Source: Dehalogenimonas lykanthroporepellens BL-DC-9 (GTDB lineage Bacteria; Chloroflexota; Dehalococcoidia; Dehalococcoidales; Dehalococcoidaceae). From it: a stretch of 64,000 bases of DNA. The position numbers and the translations under genes were made by a program. Positions 39,695-47,663 of the stretch are shown here, one piece after another. The stretch is taken from the NCBI GenBank assembly GCA_000143165.1, contig CP002084.1, positions 124,001-188,000 of the forward strand, in the 5' to 3' direction. How positions within the stretch are numbered: position 1 is the stretch's first letter; each line of letters begins with the position of its first letter. Below the pieces are notes generated by a model. It was not told where the DNA came from, made no database searches, and saw only the letters and a program-made list of their open reading frames with translations.

Positions 39695-39743
39695 TTTCGC
39701 GGGTAATGACAAAGTAGAGAGCGGGTAATGACAAAAAAGAGGC

Positions 39744-39836
39744 TGTCATCCTCGGCGAAAGCCGGGGATCCACGAATGAGGTCAGACTTCGGTTGCGTGG
39801 ACGACGATGGATTACCCGCTTTCGCGGGTAATGACA
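39744..39836. repeat. REPIN-like doublet, reverse orientation, 35-bp spacer
   Basis: Elements 39744-39772 and 39808-39836. Same pair as at 32.3-33.4 kb, read on the other strand, with the same 35-bp spacing. Confidence 0.85.
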
Positions 39837-39867
39837 AAGTAGAGAGCGGGTAATGACAAAAAGAGGC

Positions 39868-39941
39868 TGTCATCCTACGCGAAAGCGTGGGATCCACGTG
39901 TCAGGGGTTTTATGGATTACCCGCTTTCGCGGGTAATGACA
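39868..39941. repeat. REPIN-like doublet, 16-bp spacer
   Basis: Elements 39868-39896 (arms with TACGC/GCGTG) and 39913-39941, spacer CGTGTCAGGGGTTTTA. The same unit occurs at 37974-39711, where the IS splits it. Confidence 0.85.
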
Positions 39942-40170
39942 ATGAGAGCGGGTAATGACAAAGGAGAGGTTGTCATGCGAAAGCCGGGCTCCAAAAAAGC
40001 TGAAAGCTGACGGCTGAAGGCTGACAGCTCGTCCCCCGTTTCGGTCATTTGATATTGGAATTTTAGTTCCCCACGTCACTTCGTTCCTCGGGACAGCTTT
40101 GCCGGTTTGTTATTTGATGCTTGTGGTTTGGAATTTGCTGACTGCTGACGGCTGACAGCTTTTTAAGGGC

Positions 40171-40227
40171 TTGACACAATCCATACGCCGTTGTATTCTA
40201 ATTCGCGTTGTACCAGTACTATGGTAC
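40171..40227 (+). promoter_or_regulatory. Pilin promoter with adjacent inverted repeat
   Basis: TTGACA (40171), 17 bp, TATTCT (40194). Just after the predicted start, GTACCA-N6-TGGTAC (40210-40227) could be an operator or leader hairpin. A second promoter, TTGACT (40273), 18 bp, TATAAT (40297), lies inside the leader. Confidence 0.65.
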
Positions 40228-40377
40228 CGGAGGCTCACAAGAATTAGTCGAAAGGGTCTTACTAAGATACTATTGACTATACTCAAACCGTAACACTATA
40301 ATCATTTGTACTCTCGTGGGAAACCAAATAAATATATGGGAGTAAAGTCTGAGGACTGAAAGGTGGTGACAAACAGA

Positions 40378-40761
40378 ATGAAGTTCCTAGAAAATCTAAA
40401 AATGAAAAAACTCCGCAAGGGCCAGAAAGGCTTCACCCTTATCGAGCTTTTGGTGGTCATTGCCATCCTGGGCGTCATCGCCGCCGTGGCTGTGCCGAAT
40501 ATCCTGGGTTTTATGGACGAGGGAGACCAGGCTGCAATTGATGCTGAACAACATAATGTCCAGGTTGCGGTTACTGCTTATATGTATGAGGATGGTACGC
40601 TGCCGGCAACTGGGCAAACTGGTACGATTAGTTTCAATGCTGATTATCCAACTGAAGGAACGCCAACAGTCGGTGATTACTTGGTGGGGGGTAATGAAAG
40701 TCTCCAGTATGTATGGACGATTAACGAAGACGGATCAGTGGAACAAGACACAAGCGGATAA
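40378..40761 (+). CDS. Type IV pilin/pseudopilin-like protein
   Basis: 127 residues from ATG 40378; AAAGGTGGTGA upstream is a strong ribosome site, so the GTG at 40363 is not the start. The basic leader MKFLENLKMKKLRKGQKG precedes FTLIELLVVIAILGVIAAVA, a class III prepilin signal. The C-terminal domain is small and acidic (DYLVGGNESLQYVWTINEDG). Long leader with two promoters suggests regulation. Lower GC in its second half than neighbours. Similar in plan to the opposed pilin at 33681. Confidence 0.9.
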   Translation: MKFLENLKMKKLRKGQKGFTLIELLVVIAILGVIAAVAVPNILGFMDEGDQAAIDAEQHNVQVAVTAYMYEDGTLPATGQTGTISFNADYPTEGTPTVGDYLVGGNESLQYVWTINEDGSVEQDTSG

Positions 40762-40775
40762 CTTTAGTTGTAACA

Positions 40776-40814
40776 AAACCAAAGGAGGCTTTTTAAGCCT
40801 CCTTTGGTTTATTA
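40776..40814 (+). terminator. Terminator of the pilin gene
   Basis: A perfect 16-bp stem, AAACCAAAGGAGGCTT and its complement, with a TTT loop. Confidence 0.9.
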
Positions 40815-40850
40815 GAAATATATCCTTATTACTGTAAGTGTGATATCTTA

Positions 40851-40878
40851 TTGACATAGCCCGGTTATCGCCTATAAT
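40851..40878 (+). promoter_or_regulatory. Promoter, copy 1 of a repeated promoter block
   Basis: TTGACA, 16 bp, TATAAT, followed by AGAACAGATTAGAACACCCC. The same arrangement recurs at 41053. Confidence 0.6.
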
Positions 40879-40914
40879 AGAACAGATTAGAACACCCCGG
40901 TTATTCATGCCTTC

Positions 40915-41061
40915 ATGGGGCAGACCGCGCTGAAAAATTCCTGCCCACCATTGCAGTCCTACCGCCGTTGGTCTGGGGATATGCTGGTCTTCAGCTTGCT
41001 GTTCTACATGTTGGCCCGGTATTACCTGAAACGGCCTGAATCAGCTCAGGTATTGACATAG
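40915..41061 (+). CDS. Candidate 48-residue membrane peptide
   Basis: MGQTALKNSCPPLQSYRRWS then a hydrophobic segment DMLVFSLLFYMLARYYL and a short polar tail. It begins about 30 bp after a good promoter but has no clear ribosome site; its stop overlaps the second promoter copy. Could be a small toxin-like peptide or the tail of a lost membrane protein. Low certainty. Confidence 0.25.
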   Translation: MGQTALKNSCPPLQSYRRWSGDMLVFSLLFYMLARYYLKRPESAQVLT

Positions 41062-41080
41062 CGGGTTTATCGTCTATACT
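41053..41080 (+). promoter_or_regulatory. Promoter, copy 2 of the repeated block
   Basis: TTGACA, 16 bp, TATACT, again followed (after a short insert) by AGAACAGATTAGAACACCCC. Confidence 0.6.
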
Positions 41081-41318
41081 ATATAATTAGAACAGATTAG
41101 AACACCCCGGTATTTCGGCCTGATAGCTGACGGCTGAAAGCTGATAGCTCGTTCCCCGGGAGAGTGACATTGTATAAGCGGCTGGTTTTACCGCCTCCGA
41201 TTGGGGATACTTTCATCAGAGTAGTCGTGGAATATAAAAATAGACCGTTTAAAAAGAAGCGGGGTTATATTTATAATGCCTTTTCATGTCGCGGTAAGCA
41301 ACAAGGGGAGGTTTTAAT

Positions 41319-41633
41319 ATGGGGAACAGAATTATGAAGCCTGATATGGCATCTTTGGAAAAGAATATCAGACATTTCAAAGTTGAATACAACAAACGGC
41401 TGGATATTTTGACATTGCAGTCCGATGAGCAGGTACCCGCTGTATCGTATGACTGCAACGGCTTGTTTTGGTTAAGAGTGGTTCCTGATACCGGTGAGAT
41501 TATCGGCGTAGAGATTGAAGATTTCGAGCGGGTATTTCTGAAGAAATTTCAGGAGTTCCATAAATCGCAAAGGAATCGCCCGGAATCCTACGTTGCTCCC
41601 ATTTCGCGGGAGGTTGAAGCCTGCTTTGCCTGA
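41319..41633 (+). CDS. Hypothetical protein, possibly DUF2283-related
   Basis: 104 residues with AAGGGGAGG before the ATG. The central part YNKRLDILTLQSDEQVPAVS then YDCNGLFWLRVVPDTGEIIG and VEIEDFERVFLKKF resembles the beta-rich core of DUF2283-type proteins; the C-terminus is charged. No partner gene in view. A real gene by its ribosome site and codon pattern. Confidence 0.65.
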   Translation: MGNRIMKPDMASLEKNIRHFKVEYNKRLDILTLQSDEQVPAVSYDCNGLFWLRVVPDTGEIIGVEIEDFERVFLKKFQEFHKSQRNRPESYVAPISREVEACFA

Positions 41634-41648
41634 TTCCTGGTAAGTCTC

Positions 41649-42086
41649 TTACTGTTTAGTGTTTTGCCCCTTCAGATACTCCAGTATCTCCTCCGCCACC
41701 CTGACGTGCCATTCTTCTTCTTTGGCGATTTCGCGGAATCTGTTTTTCAGTCCTTCCGGAAGCAGACGAACGGCTTCGGTATGCATTCGATGAGCTTCCT
41801 GTTCTTTCGCCAGTTGAATGGTGAACATGCTCACCAGGTCGCTGTCATCGGGGAAGCTCTCAAAGTTCCATTCCGCCTTGCCGCCGAGTTTCTCGATTGT
41901 TGCCGAAACAGCATCGGCGTGTTTTACCGAGGCGGTGGACAGGTAGATAACCTTTTCCCTTATCACCGGGTCTCTGAAGGCGTTGGAGATGCGCGGCAGG
42001 TGGATTATGATGGAATACTCCAGCGCCAGGGTGCGGTTCAGCAACGCTATTACATCGCTGTAATCAGGTTGTACCGTTTTGCCCAT
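41649..42086 (-). CDS. Ferritin-like domain protein
   Basis: 145 residues. Four-helix pattern with E/H ligands: LALEYSIIIHLPRISNAF, VKHADAVSATIEKLGG, QLAKEQEAHRMHTEAV and AKEEEWHVRVAEEILEYL. This matches the bacterioferritin/rubrerythrin-like diiron family. It could store iron or remove peroxide. Stands alone and convergent with the preceding hypothetical gene. A second ferritin-like protein is at 56404. Confidence 0.82.
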   Translation of the reverse strand: MGKTVQPDYSDVIALLNRTLALEYSIIIHLPRISNAFRDPVIREKVIYLSTASVKHADAVSATIEKLGGKAEWNFESFPDDSDLVSMFTIQLAKEQEAHRMHTEAVRLLPEGLKNRFREIAKEEEWHVRVAEEILEYLKGQNTKQ

Positions 42087-42233
42087 CGGTCACTCCTTTA
42101 GTCAGGATCGGCGGCGTTTGCCTTGAGCGTGATTATACTCCCGGAAGCGGTGTGTGCCAAACGATTGCGGCTGTCAGGGGTGAGAGTGTTTGTCGAAAAT
42201 AAAGGGAGTTGTTTTAACTATAGCCGTGAACGG

Positions 42234-42551
42234 TCAGATGCTTATCGCTTGGTTGGAATTCTTTTTTCTGGGCATCAGGGAAAAATCCAGGTCCAAAGCC
42301 TCGGTTACTTTCAACAGGGTTTCGATACGGGCGTTATAATCACCGGCCTCAAGACGTGAAATAGCCGGCTGGCGGGTACCGATTCTGCGGGCCAGTTCTC
42401 TCTGGCTGATTTTTAGTTCGTTGCGTCGCCGTATGATTTCCTGGATCAGCTGGTATTTTGGGGCCAGGGCGTCATATTCCCTCTTAACTTCGGGGCGGCT
42501 GAGAAGCTCTTCTTCGAACTGTTTATAGTCGGAGTTCAGTTTTTTATCCAT
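42234..42551 (-). CDS. XRE-type antitoxin (HigA-like)
   Basis: 105 residues from MDKKLNSDYKQFEEELLSRP; a longer start at 42587 overlaps the toxin gene. Helix-turn-helix ELKISQRELARRIGTRQPAI then SRLEAGDYNARIETLLKVTE is classic XRE. It follows the HigB-like toxin gene, the gene order of higBA modules. Likely autorepressor and antitoxin. Confidence 0.88.
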   Translation of the reverse strand: MDKKLNSDYKQFEEELLSRPEVKREYDALAPKYQLIQEIIRRRNELKISQRELARRIGTRQPAISRLEAGDYNARIETLLKVTEALDLDFSLMPRKKNSNQAISI

Positions 42552-42579
42552 ACCTGAGTATATAACACATCCGTTATCA

Positions 42580-42936
42580 TCAGTCAATATCGGCCAATCG
42601 ATTTTGATAGTCGGTCAGTCGTTTTTCCGCAATCACGATATCCCCCTTATCCAGCTTGTCGGTCTTTTTCAATATGCCATGGAGCAGGAGGAATTGTTGT
42701 TCGGGAACGGCACAGTATAGGATTCTATAATAGTCGGTTCCGTGTTTGATCCGCAATTCTCTCAATTCCGGGGTGATTTTCTTAGAAAAAGGCATCTCCA
42801 GATTGATATGGAAAATCCGAAGGAGCTTGAGAGTATGAAGTATCTCAGCAATGGTTTTATCGGTTTGAGCCAGGATGAAGTCTTTTACCGGAGACTTGCC
42901 GTTACGGTCAGTGTAGAAAATCGGTGTCCATTCCAT
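42580..42936 (-). CDS. HigB/RelE-like toxin (phage Gp49 type)
   Basis: 118 residues. GKSPVKDFILAQTDKTIAEI, then LRELRIKHGTDYYRILYCAV and LLLHGILKKTDK are the blocks of Gp49-like HigB proteins (RelE superfamily), which cut mRNA on the ribosome. First gene of the pair; the antitoxin begins about 30 bp after or overlaps, depending on its start. Confidence 0.9.
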   Translation of the reverse strand: MEWTPIFYTDRNGKSPVKDFILAQTDKTIAEILHTLKLLRIFHINLEMPFSKKITPELRELRIKHGTDYYRILYCAVPEQQFLLLHGILKKTDKLDKGDIVIAEKRLTDYQNRLADID

Positions 42937-42953
42937 TTGGGTGGATTATAGCA

Positions 42954-43327
42954 TCAACGAAGCTTTCCCATCTCCCTAACCCGCCATTCGGTAATCTTGT
43001 TAATCAGCTCATAAGGCACCGGTTGGTCATGCGGGAACCGGACGGAGCCTTTACCGGACGGGTAGGCGTTCAATTCCTCGGGAAGACTTTCAGCGCCTCC
43101 GGCAGGGGATAGAGGCCGATGTGGTGCTTGAAGACGGCGAAGTGGATCAGGTTCCTGCCTTTCAGCTTGAAGGTGGGCATACGGTAACTTATGGCTTCGA
43201 TGGCTCCCGGCGCGGCAGAAGCAATGACGCGGCGCACTTTTTCCAGCCGGGCGCGGACGTCCTCCGGAAAACCGGCGATATAGGCGTCGATGGTGGCGGG
43301 GGGCCCGGTAGTGTCGCCTCTGTCCAT
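42954..43327 (-). pseudogene. DUF1801 protein with a one-base frameshift
   Basis: From ATG 43327 the frame reads MDRGDTTGPPATIDAYIAGF, then AISYRMPTFKLKGRNLIHFA and HHIGLYPLPEALKVFP, and stops at TGA near 43070. In the -1 frame it continues EELNAYPSGKGSVRFPHDQP, VPYELINKITEWRVREMG to TGA 42954. Together they give a full DUF1801 (YdhG-like) protein. One C missing from a CCCC run at about 43080 explains the shift. Sequencing error or real mutation cannot be separated here. Confidence 0.75.
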
Positions 43328-43340
43328 TTTACTGATTTTG

Positions 43341-43502
43341 TTACCAATCTTCCGGTGGTATTTCAATTATACGTCCCGCGGCGGCATCGGCCAGTCCGCG
43401 GCGGACGGCGTCCAGAGCTGTTTTGTTCTGATACAGCCAGGCTTCTTCAGCCGGTATTTGTGGTTCAGGTTGGCTTTTAATACGTTCTACGATAAATGTA
43501 TC
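43341..43502 (-). pseudogene. Antitoxin-like remnant without a start codon
   Basis: The frame reads TFIVERIKSQPEPQIPAEEA then WLYQNKTALDAVRRGLADAA and AGRIIEIPPEDW to TAA. The WLYxNxxALxxVxRGLxxAxxGR pattern is that of a small antitoxin family. No ATG, GTG or TTG is in frame before the upstream stop; ACA stands where the start would be. Possibly a decayed gene. Confidence in the family is moderate. Confidence 0.4.
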
Positions 43503-43835
43503 CTAACATTCCGGCAGTGTCAATGGAATTCGCGATAACCAGGCTGACAGCTCGCCCCCCGTTTTGGTCATTAAACATTGGAAATTTGAATTTGTTTTGG
43601 ATTTAGAAATTAAAGATTAGATATTCTCAGCCTCCGGCTGAGTGTGCCATTTCCCTATTGACAATATAGAACACCAATACTATACTGATTGACGCTAAAT
43701 CCAGAACTGGATTACAGGCCATCAGCCGCGGACGCGGCGGAAAAGAGTCCCGGACAGACAGAGGTAGCCGGCGTTGCCCTTGGCAAAGAACATATATTCT
43801 TATATAACGGGCAGAATAATTGACGAGAGAGACGG
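43503..43835. repeat. Repeat block and promoter before the phage-like genes
   Basis: Mosaic modules to about 43640, then a block GTGTGCCATTTCCCTATTGA that also occurs inverted at 24560-24583. No gene. Confidence 0.6.
43658..43686 (+). promoter_or_regulatory. Promoter of the phage-like cluster
   Basis: TTGACA, 17 bp, TATACT, 150 bp before the HTH gene. The -35 lies inside the block shared with 24.56 kb. Confidence 0.6.
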
Positions 43836-44147
43836 ATGAGAGAAGAGACGAGCGATGAAACGGCGTATGAGATTCTCAGAGATGTTCCCCCGGAGTATCT
43901 GACCTATACCGATGAAGGCTGTGAGCTGGCGCCGGCCTGCCTGGAATGCCCTCTGCCGCAATGCGTTCATGACGCGCCGGAGATGACGCGTTACTACGCC
44001 AACCGGGATCGCAACCGGGAAATAGCCCGTCAGCGGCTGGCCGGGGTGCCGGTTGCGGAACTGGCGGCAAAGTACGGCGTGAGCCGACGCACCGTGTACC
44101 GGGTCACCGCCGAATACACCGCCGAGGATGAAAGACATGATGACTGA
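43836..44147 (+). CDS. Cys-cluster helix-turn-helix protein
   Basis: 103 residues. C29-x5-C35-xx-C38-xxxx-C43 (CELAPACLECPLPQC) is a compact four-cysteine site that could hold zinc or an Fe-S cluster. A resolvase-like helix-turn-helix follows (AGVPVAELAAKYGVSRRTVY). It overlaps the portal gene. In position it could be a small terminase or a regulator of the virion genes; neither is proven. Confidence 0.7.
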   Translation: MREETSDETAYEILRDVPPEYLTYTDEGCELAPACLECPLPQCVHDAPEMTRYYANRDRNREIARQRLAGVPVAELAAKYGVSRRTVYRVTAEYTAEDERHDD

Positions 44148-45408
44148 TACCTGCCTGACCGATGACGCCCGCCGTCGCCGTTACCGCGAACTGCTGGACT
44201 TCTACCGGGGCCGCCGGCCGGGCCGGGAGACCGGTCAGCGCCGCCTGAGCTTCAACTACGCCGCCGCCGCCGTGGACAAGATAACCGCTTACCTGATGAA
44301 CGGCCTGTCGGTGCGGGTAGCCGGGGAGGGGGAGAATGTCGCCTCAGCGCGCCGGGTGCTGAACCGCTGGGCGGACTTCAACTGCCTGGACCGGCTGGAT
44401 TACGAAACCGAAACCGATACCGCCGTCCTGGGCGACGGGGCTTACCGGCTGGGCTGGGACGAATCAGCCGGTGAGGTGCGGGTGACGGCGCCGGACATGG
44501 CCGGGCTGGAGGTGACCTTCGGTGCCGACGGGGTGACGCCCCGGGAAGTGCGCCACGCCTACCGTCTGCCGGGTGGGGCCGCCGAAGGCGCCTGGGGTCT
44601 GCCGGTTGCCGGGGGTGAGGCGGAGGTGACCGAACACTGGACGGCTGACAGCTATCGGGTGGAGTGTGGTAGCGCGGTGGTGGCCGGCGGGGATAACCCG
44701 TGGCGTTTCATCCCGTACCTGGTCTTTCCCAATTTGCCGCGGCCGAAATCGTCCTGGGGTATGTCCGACCTGGAAAATCTGACCGGCCCGCAGTTGGAGC
44801 TGGAGCGCGCCCTTTCCCAGCTTTCCCGCATCCTGGAACTTTCCGGCAACCCCATCGCCGTGCTGGAGAACGTGGAAGAGTCCTCCGATATCGCCGTGGC
44901 CCCCGGCGCGGTGTGGCACCTGCCGGAAGAAGCCCGGGCTTACCTGCTGGATCTGCTTCAGGGCGGCGGCGGTCAGCTTCATTTGGACTACATCGACCTG
45001 CTGTTCCGGGTACTGCATGACCTGGCCGAGGTGCCGCGGGCGGCTTTCGGCGGGGTGGGGCGGGACATCTCCGGGGTGGCGCTGGAGCTGGAGCTTCAAC
45101 CGCTCCTGCACCGGGTGTGGCGCAAACGGCTGGTGCGCACCGGGGTGTACCGTCGCCGGGCGGAAATGGCCCTGGCGCTTTACGGGCGTTACCTGGGCCG
45201 GGATTTCAACGGCGTTGATGTGCAGGTGGACTGGGCGCCGGTACTGCCGCGTGACCTGGGCGCGGCGGTGAGCGCCGAAAAGACGGCGGTGTCCGCCGGC
45301 CTCCGCTCCCGCCGCCGCGCCATGGCGGCGCTGGGCGCCGAAGACCCGGAAACGGAGTTCGCCGAATGGCTGGAGGAGGAGGCGATGATGAGGGGTGGGA
45401 AATTCTAA
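44137..45408 (+). CDS. Phage portal protein (SPP1 Gp6-like)
   Basis: 423 residues from ATG 44137, 9 bp after GAGG; ATG 44128 and 44140 are alternatives. RRLSFNYAAAAVDKITAYLM, WADFNCLDRLDYETETDTAV, NLPRPKSSWGMSDLENLTGP and the later DISGVALELELQPLL are the portal-family landmarks. The portal forms the DNA gate of the capsid. No terminase or head protease is next to it. Frame intact and GC-rich like the host. Confidence 0.82.
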   Translation: MMTDTCLTDDARRRRYRELLDFYRGRRPGRETGQRRLSFNYAAAAVDKITAYLMNGLSVRVAGEGENVASARRVLNRWADFNCLDRLDYETETDTAVLGDGAYRLGWDESAGEVRVTAPDMAGLEVTFGADGVTPREVRHAYRLPGGAAEGAWGLPVAGGEAEVTEHWTADSYRVECGSAVVAGGDNPWRFIPYLVFPNLPRPKSSWGMSDLENLTGPQLELERALSQLSRILELSGNPIAVLENVEESSDIAVAPGAVWHLPEEARAYLLDLLQGGGGQLHLDYIDLLFRVLHDLAEVPRAAFGGVGRDISGVALELELQPLLHRVWRKRLVRTGVYRRRAEMALALYGRYLGRDFNGVDVQVDWAPVLPRDLGAAVSAEKTAVSAGLRSRRRAMAALGAEDPETEFAEWLEEEAMMRGGKF

Positions 45409-45824
45409 ATCCCAATGTCGGTTTCCCATAGCTGATAGCTGACGGCTGAAGGCTGACAGCCATAAACACCCCCGTCATGCAAGGTGACGCCGAAGCAATC
45501 CCGGGACCGCTGTCCAGCCGTCATTACGAGGAGCGTAGCGACGTGGTAATCTCGGTGCCCCGTTTTGGATATTGGTCATTTGAATTTTGATGGTTCCCCA
45601 CGTCACTTCGTTCCTCGGGACGGCTTTGCCGGTTTGTTATTTGTAATTTTGGATTTGGAATTTGCTGAAAGCTGACCGCTGATGACTGAAAGCTCGTTCC
45701 CTCGGCCGAAGCAATCTCGGTTCCCCGTTTCGGTCATTTGGTATTGGGATTTTGATATTGTTTTGGATTTAGACATTAGAAATTAGAGATTATCAGCCGA
45801 AGGCTGAAAGAAGGAGGAAAAACC
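45409..45824. repeat. Mosaic repeat block with a third-family doublet
   Basis: No gene. Carries CACCCCCGTCATGCAAGGTG, the doublet 45519-45623, an AGCTGA-type run, and ends with AAGGAGGAAAAACC, the ribosome site of the next gene. Confidence 0.7.
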
Positions 45825-46214
45825 ATGGAACAAACCCAAACGGAAGAAGGATTCGTTTCCTTCGATTCCCATCCGGAAAACGAAACCCCGGAAACACCCG
45901 ACATCGAGGCCGTGTCCCTGACCCTGGCCGAACGTGATGCCGCCATCGACCGGCTGACGACGGAGCGCGACCAGGCGCTGGAGGCCTACCGCGCCGCCGC
46001 CGTTGCCCTTAACCCGGAACTGCCGGCAGAGCTTATCACCGGTAGCAATATCGCCGAGGTGGATTCAGCCGTGACCCGGGCCCGGGCGCTGGTGGACCGG
46101 GTCAAAGCCGGGCTGAAACCGGCGACACCGCCCTCGCCGGTAGCCGTCCCCCGCGCCGCGGCCACCGGCCCCCTGTCCCCGGCGGACAAGATACGGCGGG
46201 GGCTTGAGCTATGA
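45825..46214 (+). CDS. Scaffold-like coiled-coil protein
   Basis: 129 residues, acidic N-terminus, coiled coil LTLAERDAAIDRLTTERDQA at about 34-60, then an Ala/Pro-rich part and a basic end ADKIRRGLEL. Size, charge and position between portal and capsid genes fit a phage scaffolding protein; there is no sequence signature that proves it. Perfect ribosome site. Confidence 0.55.
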   Translation: MEQTQTEEGFVSFDSHPENETPETPDIEAVSLTLAERDAAIDRLTTERDQALEAYRAAAVALNPELPAELITGSNIAEVDSAVTRARALVDRVKAGLKPATPPSPVAVPRAAATGPLSPADKIRRGLEL

Positions 46215-46396
46215 TGGTAAATCACAAGTAACAAGCATCAAATAACAAAAACTTCTGAGATTTTGGTCATTATGATTTTAATCTTGGAGGTAGAATCCCC
46301 GTACGTGGTGTAAATTCTTGGAATTGAAAAAGCAGGCCATTGTGTGGTTTCTTGAAAGAAAATAACAACAAAGACTTTCAGGAGGTAACCACAACA

Positions 46397-47611
46397 ATGG
46401 CCAAAGACAGGATGACACTTTTGGAACTGCTACGCAAGTCAGGAAGCGACGGTGATCTTGATTTTCTGAGAGAAGGGGTGAAGATGTTGGCTGAAGCGGT
46501 CATGGAGCTTGAGGTTAAGCAGAAGACCGGAGCTGAGAAACATGAGCGCAGTGACGGTCGTTTAACCTACCGTAACGGCTACCGGGGGCGTATCTGGGAC
46601 ACCCGGGCCGGCACGATACCTCTGGCGATTCCCCGGTTGCGGGACGGCAGTTATTTTCCCAGCTTACTCGAGCCCCGGCGCCGGGCGGAACATGCCTTGC
46701 TGGCGGTAATCCAGGAAGCCTATGTATTGGGCGTCAGCACCCGCAAGGTGGAATCTCTGGTTCAGTCACTGGGGCTTAACGGGGTCAGTAAGAGCGAAGT
46801 ATCGCGAATATGCGGGGCTCTGGACGATGAAGTGGAGCGATGGCGCCACCGGCCGTTATTATGGCGTTATCCCTATCTGTGGCTGGACGCAACCTACGTC
46901 AAGGTCAGGGATTCAGGGCGGGTGGTCAGTCAGGCGGTAATTATCGCCTACGGCGTCCGGGAAACCGGGGAACGCGAGATCATCGGGCTTGAGGTCGGCC
47001 CCAGTGAAGACGGTGTATTCTGGAAAGAGTTTCTGCGGGGGCTGGTTAGCCGTGGTTTGAGCGGGGTGATGCTGGTAATCAGTGATGCTCATCTGGGGCT
47101 GAAGGAAGCCGTCAGCACGGTACTCACCGGGGTATCGTGGCAACGCTGCCGGGTGCACTTCATGCGCAATGCGCTGGCCAGAGTGCCGCGGGGCGCCCAG
47201 GCTATGGTATCTGCCGCTATCCGGACCATTTTCGCTCAACCTGACCGCGATAGCGCTTGCAGCCAACTCCGCCGGGTAGCCGATAACCTCAGACTCCGAT
47301 TCGGTCCTGTGGCCGACCAATTGGAAGAGGCAGAACCGGATATCCTGGCCTATACCGCCTTCCCGCGGGAACACTGGCGGCAACTGTACTCTACTAATCC
47401 CCTGGAGAGACTGAATAAGGAAATCAAGCGCCGCAGTAATGTGGTCGGCATCTTTCCCAACAGCAAATCGGTGATCAGGCTGATTGGGGCGGTACTGATG
47501 GAACAGCAGGACGAGTGGGAGGTCGGACGACGCTACTTTTCTTTGGATTCGATGAAGAAAACGCTGGAAGGGGCGCAGGAGGAACCCCTTATCATGGCTT
47601 TACAAGCATAA
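46397..47611 (+). CDS. IS256-family transposase
   Basis: 404 residues from ATG 46397 after GGAGGTAACC. Mutator-type transposase: KMLAEAVMELEVKQKTGAEK, RNGYRGRIWDTRAGTIPLAI, catalytic D in WLDATYVKVR, second D in VISDAHLGLKEA, W-R-R-C-R-V-H-F region and Glu in NPLERLNKEIKRR. Intact. Confidence 0.95.
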   Translation: MAKDRMTLLELLRKSGSDGDLDFLREGVKMLAEAVMELEVKQKTGAEKHERSDGRLTYRNGYRGRIWDTRAGTIPLAIPRLRDGSYFPSLLEPRRRAEHALLAVIQEAYVLGVSTRKVESLVQSLGLNGVSKSEVSRICGALDDEVERWRHRPLLWRYPYLWLDATYVKVRDSGRVVSQAVIIAYGVRETGEREIIGLEVGPSEDGVFWKEFLRGLVSRGLSGVMLVISDAHLGLKEAVSTVLTGVSWQRCRVHFMRNALARVPRGAQAMVSAAIRTIFAQPDRDSACSQLRRVADNLRLRFGPVADQLEEAEPDILAYTAFPREHWRQLYSTNPLERLNKEIKRRSNVVGIFPNSKSVIRLIGAVLMEQQDEWEVGRRYFSLDSMKKTLEGAQEEPLIMALQA

Positions 47612-47663
47612 CCATTCAGGAAACCACCAATGATGAATTTACACCACTTGACGGGACACTACC

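Larger units (their letters stand above)
39695..40170. repeat. Palindromic and mosaic repeats right of the IS
   Basis: No gene. Contains the right half of the broken palindrome (39699-39711), two complete doublets and partial heads (GAGAGCGGGTAATGACA), then standard mosaic modules from 39999. Confidence 0.8.

Noticed and set aside
40200-40377. Riboswitch in the pilin leader
   Set aside because: The leader is long and has an inverted repeat, but I could not match it to the c-di-GMP or any other aptamer consensus.
47515-47663. N-terminus of a 347-codon transposase variant
   Set aside because: The first 50 or so codons are copy 1 read in the wrong frame; the real content begins at the truncation point 47664.
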